DNA of 64,000 nucleotides from Clostridia bacterium. GTDB lineage: Bacteria; Bacillota; Clostridia; Oscillospirales; Acutalibacteraceae. Location: NCBI GenBank assembly GCA_024404025.1, contig JAKSQP010000010.1:1-64000 (forward strand). The letters are read 5' to 3'. Shown here in pieces: positions 54,920 to 63,142 of the stretch. How positions within the stretch are numbered: the first letter of the stretch is position 1; every line of letters starts with the position of its first letter. The notes under the pieces are model-generated. The model was not told the DNA's origin. It ran no database searches and saw nothing but the letters and a program-made list of their open reading frames with translations. The position numbers and the translations under genes were made by a program.

Positions 54920-56307
54920 GCGAAAAAAAGTATTATGAAATAACTCCTGCGCAGGATATGATAAATTTTATGCTCAAATACAGCTTTTTTCATAAGCAGG
55001 TAATTCAAATTCCTGCATCTGTGGTCTTTACAAAGCGTGTAAAGTTTGATATAATGGAAAAAGCGCTCAATTTGGAAATTGAGAGAAATGACTGCATGAG
55101 ACTCCGCTTCAAAAAGAGCAAGGGCAAATATTATGAAACTTTTCTTGATGAATACAAGGTTAAAAACGTTCCGGTTATGACCTTCAAAACCCGGGAAGAA
55201 CAGGAAGCATTCCTTAACGCAGACGCCTGCAAAACCATTCATCACATGAAGGGTGAGCTTTACAGGTTTTATTTCTTTAATACTTTTGACGGCAGGCAGG
55301 GCGTTTATATCAATGTCAGCCATCTTGTTATGGATGCTGCTGCGGTGTTCATCTTTTTCGCAGACCTTTTTGCCTGCTACGATCATCTTGCAGAAGGCAA
55401 GGAGCTCCCGAAGCCTCTTGCAAAATATGAAGATGCGATCAAGCGTGAAAACGATTACATAAACACTCCCGCAAGAGTTGAAGCAGACAAGGCTTTTTAT
55501 GACAAATTCTTCAAAGACGGCGGCGAGCCGATTTTCAACGGCGTTCACGGCCCCGAGCTTCTCAAACAGGCAAGAATCAAAAAGAAAAATCCAAATCTCC
55601 GTGTGCTTCCGAGCTTTGACCCGATTCACGACAAAGCAGAGCTTATAAAAAGACCGATTTCCCAAGAGGACAGCGAAATAATTATCAAATATCTCAATGA
55701 ATCCAAGGTTTCTCCCGAATGCCTTGTTCAGCTCGGAATGAGACTTCACATTGCAAAGCTTAACAAAGATGTTAACGACGGACTGATAGATACTTATTTC
55801 ATAACCCTCTGCACAAGAAGAAAAACTCTTTCGGATAAGAGATGCGGCGGTTCGTTCACTAACACCCTCCCCTGGAGAACGGTTCTTCCGAGAGAGCTAA
55901 CCTTTGAGGAAGCTATCGTCAGGCTCCAGGAGCTTCAGCATCAGATTTTCAGACATCAGGATTATCCCTTCGTTCAATGGAGAGATCTTGAAAACAGCAT
56001 CTATAATTATTCCCTTGCAGACGGCGCATCAACAATGATGTTCTCGTGGTTTCCTCTCGAAAAAGACACCATGAACGGCTGGGATTATGAATTCAGCGGC
56101 TACTGCATCGGCAGATATGTTATGCCGCTCTATACTTACGCAATGAAGGATGCAAGAAACAATTCGCTCAAATTTGCATACCTTTTCAGAAATCATAAAA
56201 TCAGTGCAGATAACATCAATGCTCTGCACGACAATACCGTTAAAGCGTTAAAAATGGGTTGTTCGGATCCCAAGATGACAATCGGCGAAATCTGGGACAA
56301 CCTTTGA
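54916..56307 (+). CDS. Stand-alone condensation-like acyltransferase, operon gene 2
   Basis: The 463-aa protein fits the condensation/acyltransferase (chloramphenicol acetyltransferase-like) superfamily. Near residues 134-143 it has NVSHLVMDAAA, a reduced HxxxD motif (His136, Asp140) where typical NRPS condensation domains have HHxxxDG. A second conserved-looking region SGGSFTNTLPWR-type (here CGGSFTNTLPWR) lies near residue 315, similar to the DFG/latch zone. It would join a carrier-bound acyl group to an amine or alcohol. The family assignment is moderate; no membrane segment is seen. Confidence 0.7.
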   Translation: MSEKKYYEITPAQDMINFMLKYSFFHKQVIQIPASVVFTKRVKFDIMEKALNLEIERNDCMRLRFKKSKGKYYETFLDEYKVKNVPVMTFKTREEQEAFLNADACKTIHHMKGELYRFYFFNTFDGRQGVYINVSHLVMDAAAVFIFFADLFACYDHLAEGKELPKPLAKYEDAIKRENDYINTPARVEADKAFYDKFFKDGGEPIFNGVHGPELLKQARIKKKNPNLRVLPSFDPIHDKAELIKRPISQEDSEIIIKYLNESKVSPECLVQLGMRLHIAKLNKDVNDGLIDTYFITLCTRRKTLSDKRCGGSFTNTLPWRTVLPRELTFEEAIVRLQELQHQIFRHQDYPFVQWRDLENSIYNYSLADGASTMMFSWFPLEKDTMNGWDYEFSGYCIGRYVMPLYTYAMKDARNNSLKFAYLFRNHKISADNINALHDNTVKALKMGCSDPKMTIGEIWDNL

Positions 56308-56322
56308 TTAGAGGTAAAAAAT

Positions 56323-56556
56323 ATGTTGGAAGAAATCAAAGCATTAATCTGCGAGTTCGTTGAGGCTGATGCCGACGAAATAACCGAGAAGACCGATATA
56401 AGAAATGATCTCGGAATGAATTCATTTGATGTAATCAATTTTGCAGTTTCCCTTGAAAGCGCATACGGCGTCGATCTTTCCGATCGCCAGCTTGCAGCAT
56501 GCTTCACCGTTGGCGATGTTATCAAAGTAATTGAGGAGAAAACGGCTGAAAAATAA
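56323..56556 (+). CDS. Stand-alone acyl/peptidyl carrier protein, operon gene 3
   Basis: A 77-aa four-helix carrier protein. NDLGMNSFDVINFAVSLE holds the phosphopantetheine-accepting Ser34; the usual DSL reads NSF, as in some non-ribosomal and Dlt-type carriers. Acidic surface residues are typical. GAGGT precedes the ATG 16 bases after the condensation-like gene. It is probably the shuttle between the two adenylating enzymes and the condensation-like protein. Confidence 0.9.
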   Translation: MLEEIKALICEFVEADADEITEKTDIRNDLGMNSFDVINFAVSLESAYGVDLSDRQLAACFTVGDVIKVIEEKTAEK

Positions 56557-56571
56557 GCCGCAGATTGAAAA

Positions 56572-58224
56572 ATGAGTAAAAAAACACCGGTAGGTATGCC
56601 TCCGCAGGAACTTGTTGACGAAATAAAAGACATAAAGACTCTGCGTGAGATAATCGAATACGGAACTAAAAAAGGCGGCGACAAAAGGCATTTCGTTTTT
56701 CTTGATGCAGACAAAAAGGAAGATGAACGTTCCTTCAATCAGTCGTGGGATGAGCAGACCGCTCTCGGAACATACTATTATCTTCAGGGTATGAACGGCA
56801 AGAAGAAAATCTGCCTTATTGCCGAAAATTCGTATGAGTGGATAATCTCCTACTATGCAACTCTCATAGGCGGAAACATCTCCGTTCCGATGGACATAAA
56901 GCTTCCCGATGAAGATATTGTTGATCAGATAATCCGCTGCGGATGCGACGGCATTATTTATTCGGAAAAAACTTCTCATTTTATTGAGACGCTCAAAAAC
57001 AACCCCGAAAATCCCGTTAAAGCTTATTTCTATATTCCCGATTTTCCCGAGTACAAGAGAATCGGCAGAGAAGAAATCGCAAACGGAAACAGAGGATGCC
57101 TTGATGCAGAGGTCAAGCCCGATGACCTTGCCGCCATTGTTTACACATCCGGCACGACCGGCAAGAGCAAGGGCGTTATGCTTACTCATTTCAACATCAC
57201 ATCAAATGCCGTTACTTCGACCTGCGTCAATTCAGGCTCGCACGCAATCGGCTTTCTTCCGCTTAACCATACTTTCTGCTGGGTAGGAGCGCTTTTCAGC
57301 GGCTATCTGCTTGCGGAATGGGGCTATATCTGCGATTCTCTCAAGGATATTGCCGGAGATATAAAGAAATATCAGCCGCAGAACTTTTCCGCCGTTCCCC
57401 TTGTTGTTGAAACGATTTATGACCGTATTTGGAGAACAGCAAGAAAGACCGGCAAGGAAGAAGTTCTCAAGAAAGGTCTTAAAATCAGCAAATTCCTTAT
57501 GAAGCTCGGCATTGACAAGCGCCGCAAGATTTTCAAAACGATCATTGATAATCTCGGCGGAGAGCTTGAAATGATTCTTTGCGGCGGCGCTTATGTTGAC
57601 CCGAGATATGAGCAGGGAATGTATGATTTCGGCATCCATGTTCTCGCCGGCTACGGCCTTACCGAATGTTCCCCTGCCGTTACCTGCAACAGAAGATATC
57701 TGTTCAAGCCCGGCTCGGTCGGTGTTCCCATGCCCTGCAATGAAATAAAAATCAACGATCCCGATGAAGACGGCGTCGGCGAAGTATATATCCGCGGCAC
57801 AAATGTTATGAAGGGTTATTACAATGACCCCGAAGCAACTGCCGCCGTGTTTGACGGCGACTGGTTCAAGAGCGGAGATTACGGATATATTGACAAAGAC
57901 GGATTCCTCTTCTTCAAGGGACGCAAAAAGAATCTTATCGTTACTTCAAACGGCAAAAATGTTTCTCCCGAAGAAATCGAAGATCAGCTCAGATGCATTG
58001 ATTTCGTTCAGGAAGTTCTCGTTTATCAGGAAAATGACCGCATCACCGCAGAATTTTTCCTCAACGAGGAGGAATATCCCGATGCACGTTCCCGTCTCAA
58101 AGAAGAGGTTGATAAGGTCAACGATAAGTTCCCCTCATTCAAGAGAGTTCAGAAAATCAAGGTCCGTGACAACGAGTTTGAAAAAACAACAACTCTCAAA
58201 ATCATCAGAACAAAGCATAACTGA
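56572..58224 (+). CDS. AMP-forming long-chain acyl-ligase-like enzyme, operon gene 4
   Basis: A second ANL enzyme (550 aa), more like long-chain fatty acyl-CoA/ACP ligases. Motifs are AAIVYTSGTTGKSKG (residues 188-201), GYGLTECSPAV, WFKSGDYGYID, FKGRKKNLIVTSNGKNVSPE and a C-terminal Lys543 in TTTLKIIRTK. It may load a fatty acid onto the carrier protein while gene 1 loads another acid, but the roles could be reversed. The start lacks a good ribosome site and probably relies on coupling with the carrier gene 15 bases upstream. Confidence 0.87.
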   Translation: MSKKTPVGMPPQELVDEIKDIKTLREIIEYGTKKGGDKRHFVFLDADKKEDERSFNQSWDEQTALGTYYYLQGMNGKKKICLIAENSYEWIISYYATLIGGNISVPMDIKLPDEDIVDQIIRCGCDGIIYSEKTSHFIETLKNNPENPVKAYFYIPDFPEYKRIGREEIANGNRGCLDAEVKPDDLAAIVYTSGTTGKSKGVMLTHFNITSNAVTSTCVNSGSHAIGFLPLNHTFCWVGALFSGYLLAEWGYICDSLKDIAGDIKKYQPQNFSAVPLVVETIYDRIWRTARKTGKEEVLKKGLKISKFLMKLGIDKRRKIFKTIIDNLGGELEMILCGGAYVDPRYEQGMYDFGIHVLAGYGLTECSPAVTCNRRYLFKPGSVGVPMPCNEIKINDPDEDGVGEVYIRGTNVMKGYYNDPEATAAVFDGDWFKSGDYGYIDKDGFLFFKGRKKNLIVTSNGKNVSPEEIEDQLRCIDFVQEVLVYQENDRITAEFFLNEEEYPDARSRLKEEVDKVNDKFPSFKRVQKIKVRDNEFEKTTTLKIIRTKHN

Positions 58225-58231
58225 TTTTCAG

Positions 58232-58264
58232 ACACCCGGAGTTTTCAGATTCTGGGTGTTTTTT
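58232..58264 (+). terminator. Terminator of the adenylation/carrier-protein operon
   Basis: Stem ACACCCGGAG / TTCTGGGTGT (with G-T pairs), 8-nt loop, followed by a T-run. Confidence 0.75.
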
Positions 58265-58280
58265 CATGGTATCCCCGCAT

Positions 58281-58566
58281 GGCACGGATTCATCCGTGTT
58301 ATGTATAAATTTACAATCGTTTTACGGCGAAAACCGTAGGGTACGGATTCATCCGTGCCGTGTGAAAATTTATATTTGTTTTTTCAGGAAGACGGTAAAC
58401 ATAAATGCTTACCCTACGATGTGTGCTTTTTCATTTTTCGGTAAGCATAAATGCTTACCCTACGGGATGTGTCGGTTTCTCCGTAGGGCACGGATTCATC
58501 CGTGCCGTGTAATTTTTACAACCGTTTTCTCGGCGAAACGGTAAGCGTAAATGCTTACCCTACGGG
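58281..58566. repeat. Array of six palindromic hairpin repeats upstream of proS
   Basis: Two palindrome classes alternate. Class A, GGCACGGATTCATCCGTGCC, is at 58281, 58340 (one G-T change) and 58487. Class B, GGTAAGCATAAATGCTTACC, is at 58394 (one change), 58440 and 58540 (one change). Except for the first, A is preceded by CGTAGGG, and B is followed by CCCTACG, so A-B pairs (58335-58418 and 58482-58564, 83-84 bp) are bounded by inverted CGTAGGG/CCCTACG ends. This resembles REP/BIME elements. No RAYT transposase gene is in the window. Confidence 0.85.
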
Positions 58567-58595
58567 GAACGGCGTCAATTTCACCGCTGAAAAAC

Positions 58596-58624
58596 TTGAC
58601 TTTTTACATTATATAATGTAAAAT
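58596..58624 (+). promoter_or_regulatory. proS promoter with a perfect 22-bp palindrome
   Basis: TTGACT (58596-58601), 17-nt spacer, TAAAAT (58619-58624). A perfect palindrome with half-site TTTTACATTAT fills the spacer and most of the -10 box (58602-58623), a typical position for a repressor operator. AT-rich palindromes can also arise by chance. Confidence 0.75.
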
Positions 58625-58665
58625 ATTTTGCGTATATTTTTTAAACAGATTAGAGGTCGGTTTTA

Positions 58666-60381
58666 ATGAAAATTGATAAACTCGTCGGCGAAAGATTCAA
58701 GGAAAAGCCCTCCGACTGCGTTGTTGACAGCCATGCGCTGATGCTCCGCGGCGGCTATATGAAGGGTGTTGCAAACGGAATTTATTCATCCTATATGCCC
58801 CTTCGCAGAATCACAAAGAAAATCGAAAATATCATCCGTGAAGAAATGGATGCAATTGACGGCCAGGAAGTTCAGTTCCCCGTTGTTATGCCCGGCTCTC
58901 TTTGGGCAGAATCGGGCAGATTTGAAAGCATTGGCAGCGAGCTTCTCCGCTTTAAGGACAGAAACGATATTCCCATGGTTCTCGGCATGACCCATGAAGA
59001 AGCAGCCGTTCAGCTTGTCAGAGACTATGCGAACAGCTACACAAAATATCCTTTCATGATTTATCAGATTCAGACTAAATTCCGTGACGAGGCAAGACCC
59101 AGGGCAGGTCTTATCCGTGTTCGTGAATTCACAATGAAGGATGCTTATTCTTTCCACACTTCCCAGGAAGACCTTGAAAGATATTACGCCGTCTGCTACG
59201 AAGCCTATAACAAGATTTTTGCCCGCTGCGGCATTCCCGAGGTTGTAACCGTTCAATCCGATTCGGGCATGATGGGCGGCAGCATTTCTCATGAATATAT
59301 GCTTCTCACTGCTATCGGCGAGGACTCAATTGCAATCTGCAGCGAATGCGATTACAGAGCAAATATGGAAGCAGCCGAAAGCATCATCGAAAACAAAAAG
59401 CACGAAGAATCAAAAAATCTCGAACTTGTCAGCACACCGGATATGCACACGATTGAAGAGGTCTGCGGCTTCCTCAAAGCAGATGTTCTTGATTCCTGCA
59501 AGGCTGTTGTTTATCAGAAGAATATGACGGATGAATATGTTGTAGTCTTCATCAGAGGTGACCTTGATGTTAACGAAACAAAGCTCACCAACTACCTCGG
59601 CGAAAACATCCATCCGGCGCTTATCACCGAGGATTGCGGCCTCAACGCCGGCTTTATCGGCCCCGTTGGACTTGACGCAAAGAAATTTACAATTCTCTAT
59701 GATAAGTCACTCGAAAACACAAATAACCTCTGCTGCGGCGCAAACAAGGTTGATTATCATTACACCGGCCTTGACATCAGCCGTGATATAGGAAAGGTTG
59801 AATATATCGACCTTGCAAAGATAATTGAAGGCGGAATCTGCCCGAAATGCGGAAAACATTCCATTTCGATTTCAAGAGGCATCGAGGTCGGCAACATCTT
59901 CCAGCTCGGCACGAAATACACCAAGTCAATGGGTATGCAGTATATTGATGCTGAAGGCAATCTTCATTATCCCATCATGGGCTGCTACGGCATCGGCGTA
60001 GGCAGACTTGCTGCTTCCGTCTGCGAAGTTCATCACGATGATTACGGCCCTGTATGGCCGATGAGCATCGCTCCCTGGCACGTTCAGCTCTGCTGCTTAA
60101 GGGCAGATGATGCGGAATGCAAGGCTGTTTCCGATAAACTCTATGAGCAGATGCTCGCCGACAGAATGGAAGTTATCTATGATGACAGAAACATCAGACC
60201 CGGCGCAATGTTCTCGGATGCAGACCTCCTCGGCGTTCCCGTCAGAGTCATCGTCAGCCCCAGAAACCTCAACGAAGGCGTTTGCGAAATTGTCACAAGA
60301 GATAAAGAAATCAGCATGAAGGTCGAACTTGACAAGGTTATCGAAACCGTCAAGGGCATCATTGCGGACAGAATGAAATAA
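58666..60381 (+). CDS. proS: Proline-tRNA ligase, bacterial type
   Basis: Class II aminoacyl-tRNA synthetase charging tRNA-Pro. The 571-aa protein has motif 1 near the start, motif 2 FRDEARPRAGLIRVREFTMKDAYSFH in two overlapping pieces, the inserted editing domain (about residues 225-385) and motif 3 MGCYGIGVGRL, then the anticodon-binding domain. The editing domain marks the bacterial rather than the archaeal/eukaryotic form. AGAGGT precedes the ATG. It stands alone, flanked by hairpin repeats on both sides. Confidence 0.96.
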   Translation: MKIDKLVGERFKEKPSDCVVDSHALMLRGGYMKGVANGIYSSYMPLRRITKKIENIIREEMDAIDGQEVQFPVVMPGSLWAESGRFESIGSELLRFKDRNDIPMVLGMTHEEAAVQLVRDYANSYTKYPFMIYQIQTKFRDEARPRAGLIRVREFTMKDAYSFHTSQEDLERYYAVCYEAYNKIFARCGIPEVVTVQSDSGMMGGSISHEYMLLTAIGEDSIAICSECDYRANMEAAESIIENKKHEESKNLELVSTPDMHTIEEVCGFLKADVLDSCKAVVYQKNMTDEYVVVFIRGDLDVNETKLTNYLGENIHPALITEDCGLNAGFIGPVGLDAKKFTILYDKSLENTNNLCCGANKVDYHYTGLDISRDIGKVEYIDLAKIIEGGICPKCGKHSISISRGIEVGNIFQLGTKYTKSMGMQYIDAEGNLHYPIMGCYGIGVGRLAASVCEVHHDDYGPVWPMSIAPWHVQLCCLRADDAECKAVSDKLYEQMLADRMEVIYDDRNIRPGAMFSDADLLGVPVRVIVSPRNLNEGVCEIVTRDKEISMKVELDKVIETVKGIIADRMK

Positions 60382-60389
60382 TTAAAATA

Positions 60390-60435
60390 AAGAGAGATGG
60401 TTTCGGGAAAAATCCCGTAAATCATCTCTCTTTTT
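60390..60435 (+). terminator. Terminator of proS
   Basis: Stem AGAGAGATG / CATCTCTCT with an inner CGGGA / TCCCG stem, followed by a T-run. Confidence 0.85.
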
Positions 60436-60449
60436 CTGTTTCGCCAAAC

Positions 60450-60620
60450 GGCACGGATTCATCCGTGCCGTTGTGATTTAACAAGCATTTTATTGTCCCC
60501 ACCTTGTAAAAGGAAGCATGAGATACAACCTTCTCCCGTAGGGTCAGCATTTATGCTGACCGTCTTGCCGCAAAAACGGTTATTGATTTTCACACGGTAA
60601 GCATAAATGCTTACCCTACG
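60450..60620. repeat. Three palindromic hairpin repeats downstream of proS
   Basis: A class A palindrome is at 60450-60469. A third class, C (GGTCAGCATTTATGCTGACC, 60542-60561), is preceded by CGTAGGG, and a class B palindrome at 60596-60615 is followed by CCCTACG, making an 84-bp C-B composite (60537-60620). C differs from the reverse of B (GGTAAGCATTTATGCTTACC) by one compensating base pair (A-T to C-G). Confidence 0.85.
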
Positions 60621-60626
60621 GGGAAT

Positions 60627-61496
60627 TTATGCGTTATAGAAATTCAGAATATCCGAATAAACCTTTGCGTTATCCGCTTCGTTGATGACCTCGTGCTTCA
60701 TTCCTGGATATATAATGCCCTGAACATCCTTATATCCTATCTTATGAAGCGCCCTGATTGAGCTTTTAAGTCCGAGCGGAGTACCCATGCAGACATCCTG
60801 CGCACCGTTGGCGCTTAAAATTTTCAGCGAAGGATTTTTCAGCTCAAATTTGTCATAATCGGTCATAAATTCATCTGCCTGAACTATCGAAGCGATTGCG
60901 GCGTTTGTGTAGGTGCATCTCTTGACGAGCATATCCCTGCGATAAACCGCCATTGTTGCGGGATTTGCACACACCCAACTGTCAACATCCGCATTGACCA
61001 TCTTTGAAAGAACTCCGGCAATGGAATTTCTGCCGTATTTCTTCATAAAAATATCGCATACCGCATCGCCGAGCTTGCAGATGGGGATCGGAAGAACGGT
61101 ACCCGTCAGCACCATTTTTTTAACCTCATCGTCATGCTTCTGAAGATAAATTCTTGCAATGCAGGAACCGAGAGAATGGCCGAAAATATATAAATCTTTT
61201 CCGGGATAAATATTCTTGATATATTGGGTTACAAGGAGCTGATCATCAACGATCTGCATTATGCCGTCAAAATGGCCGAGGAAATATTTTGTGTTTACCG
61301 AATGGCCGTGACCTCTGTTATCGCTGACGATAACGGCATAACCGTTTGAATTCAGAAAATTTATAAAATCATAATATCTTTCCTTATGTTCCTTTGCGCC
61401 GTGGATAACCTGAATGAGCGCTTTGGGATTTTCGCATTCAAAAAGAGCAGCCGATAATTTGAGCCCGTCGGGAGCGGTAATCGTAAATTCTTTCAA
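60627..61496 (-). CDS. Alpha/beta hydrolase, monoacylglycerol lipase/lysophospholipase-like
   Basis: A serine hydrolase of the Hydrolase_4 family, about 289 aa, no signal peptide. IQVIHGAKEHKERYYDF and SDNRGHGHS lead to the nucleophile elbow FGHSLGSC; Asp in NGAQDVC and His in GMKHEV complete the triad. The frame opens with GTG at 61505, but that lies on the ribosome site GGAGG; TTG at 61496 has the right spacing. Likely acts on lipid esters. Confidence 0.88.
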   Translation of the reverse strand: MKEFTITAPDGLKLSAALFECENPKALIQVIHGAKEHKERYYDFINFLNSNGYAVIVSDNRGHGHSVNTKYFLGHFDGIMQIVDDQLLVTQYIKNIYPGKDLYIFGHSLGSCIARIYLQKHDDEVKKMVLTGTVLPIPICKLGDAVCDIFMKKYGRNSIAGVLSKMVNADVDSWVCANPATMAVYRRDMLVKRCTYTNAAIASIVQADEFMTDYDKFELKNPSLKILSANGAQDVCMGTPLGLKSSIRALHKIGYKDVQGIIYPGMKHEVINEADNAKVYSDILNFYNA

Positions 61497-61516
61497 ATCA
61501 AACACCTCCGTAAATT

Positions 61517-61545
61517 AATCTATCACAAGAAAAGATCAATTTCAA
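61517..61545 (-). promoter_or_regulatory. Promoter of the hydrolase gene
   Basis: On the minus strand TTGAAA (61540-61545), 17-nt spacer ending TGA, TAGATT (61517-61522). Confidence 0.6.
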
Positions 61546-61645
61546 CAAATAATAAAAAATTATCTAAATATTTAACAGCATATTGAAATTAATCATTAAA
61601 TGTTTTATTATAATACATAATATATCTCATTAAGGGGAAAAAATT

Positions 61646-63142
61646 ATGGCAACTAAAGGAACCCGGAATCTCACTATTCCCGCAAAAATCTTTATGGTGC
61701 TCGCCTGTGCCTGCATGACAGGCTTTATGTGGAGAGCAAGAGGCTCTCACGGCTGGGGAGCAATGTGGGGAATGTTTTCCGTCGGCGCAATGCTGATTTT
61801 ATTCATCTATGCGTTTTTCGGAAACAGAAGAAAAATGAATTATGAATCAATACCTTTCGGAATAATACTGCTCGGAATAACCGTTGGCGGTTGGGGCACT
61901 CTCAACACGCAGATGGCCGGATATCTCAGCAGCCAGATTCCGTTTTCGGGAGCAGAAGAGCTGACCCGTGTTGAAATCAGCCCCTATTCCGGACTTGCGA
62001 TCATGCTTTTGCTCGGCTTTAGCTGGATGCCGCTTTTTGCAGCTTTCATCGGCTCTCTTTTTTCAAAGAAAGAATATAAAGTCTGGAAATATGCCGTTCT
62101 GATTGCAGTTTTCTATGTTGTGGCAATCGGTTTTCAGTTTTCGGTTTCGCATTATATCCTGCCGAAAATCAATCCTCAGGCAGTTGAAAATTTCAAGCTC
62201 GGCCTGGCAGACAAAGGCATTTCCGCTTCTCCGATGATGGCTTATATAAAGAATTTCGGCAATGAAGCCTGGGGAAAGAAAATTCCGTTCGGCAGAAATT
62301 ATTTCACAAGCATTGTTGTTATTTCAAGAGCTGCAGCGGCTCTTGCCTGCTCGCTCACGGCTCTTATCGCTTTCAGAGATAAAATAACGGCTTTTGTTTC
62401 GTTCGGAATCAACGCAGTATGCGCAATTGCAATAACCGCCGCAAACATTCCCATGATGTCAGGCTCTGACAGAGGCTTTCTTGCAAACAGAACTCTTCCG
62501 CAGTTCTTCACGGCTTCGGCGTGGTCAATGTGGGAATTCTTCACCGGCTTTTTCATCGGCTTCGGAATTATGCTCATTCTTGTATGTCTGCCGAAAAAAG
62601 TTCTTGACGGCGAAGGCAAATACAGAGAAAAATCTTTCTTCAAAAAGCCTTCTCTCCGTTTTATCTACGGCAGTATTTTTATCCTCTTCTTCCCGTTTGG
62701 TCTGCTTTTTGCGAGAACTCTCGGTCTGCGCATAAGCGATTATCTTTTTGAGATGAAAAAAATCTCCAATGAGGATATGGTTTCGGCAATAATTATGGTC
62801 GCCGCCGGAGCTATCGCTCTTGCAGTTTGCTTTATTATCGCCAAAAAGAATTATATCGGCAAGGGACTTCAGATTCCCGTCTGCATGAGATGCGAAGATT
62901 TCTGCATGAAGGCTCTTCCTCTTTATTTTGCCGCAAATGCAGTTCTCTATTTCTTCACCGGTTACGGAAGCGCACTCAATCTCCCCTTTGCAGAAATGAA
63001 AACCTTCGCTTCTTTTAAAGTACTTTTCTTCAATGGCTCGTTGAGCGTTATGATTGTTTCTCTTGCGGCAGCCGTTCTCTTCTTCATCTTCTTCTCCGCT
63101 GCCAAAGGACTTGTAATGGTTAAAAAAAATGGAAAAAATTAA
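61646..63142 (+). CDS. Polytopic membrane protein of unknown function
   Basis: The 498-aa product has about 12 hydrophobic segments spread over the whole length and starts with a short basic cytoplasmic stretch. The region MWRARGSHGWGAMWGMF after the first helix is striking and may be a signature. There is a hydrophilic loop around residues 175-215. I do not recognise the family; a transporter or membrane-bound transferase is possible. AAGGGG precedes the ATG. It overlaps the sialidase-like gene by 14 bases, so the two are coupled. Confidence 0.75.
   Translation: MATKGTRNLTIPAKIFMVLACACMTGFMWRARGSHGWGAMWGMFSVGAMLILFIYAFFGNRRKMNYESIPFGIILLGITVGGWGTLNTQMAGYLSSQIPFSGAEELTRVEISPYSGLAIMLLLGFSWMPLFAAFIGSLFSKKEYKVWKYAVLIAVFYVVAIGFQFSVSHYILPKINPQAVENFKLGLADKGISASPMMAYIKNFGNEAWGKKIPFGRNYFTSIVVISRAAAALACSLTALIAFRDKITAFVSFGINAVCAIAITAANIPMMSGSDRGFLANRTLPQFFTASAWSMWEFFTGFFIGFGIMLILVCLPKKVLDGEGKYREKSFFKKPSLRFIYGSIFILFFPFGLLFARTLGLRISDYLFEMKKISNEDMVSAIIMVAAGAIALAVCFIIAKKNYIGKGLQIPVCMRCEDFCMKALPLYFAANAVLYFFTGYGSALNLPFAEMKTFASFKVLFFNGSLSVMIVSLAAAVLFFIFFSAAKGLVMVKKNGKN

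Noticed and set aside
54832..55749. A 305-codon open frame on the minus strand opposite the condensation-like gene
   Set aside because: It is antisense to two well-supported genes, has no ribosome site or family motif, and its open length follows from the codon bias of the plus strand.
56422..57189. A 255-codon minus-strand open frame
   Set aside because: Lies opposite the carrier protein and second ligase genes, with no recognisable protein features.
58281..58566. CRISPR array
   Set aside because: The repeated units are palindromes in alternating classes with irregular spacing, no unique spacers of constant length, and no cas genes nearby.
58566..58665. T-box leader for proS
   Set aside because: The promoter lies only about 40 bases before the start, so there is no room for a T-box.
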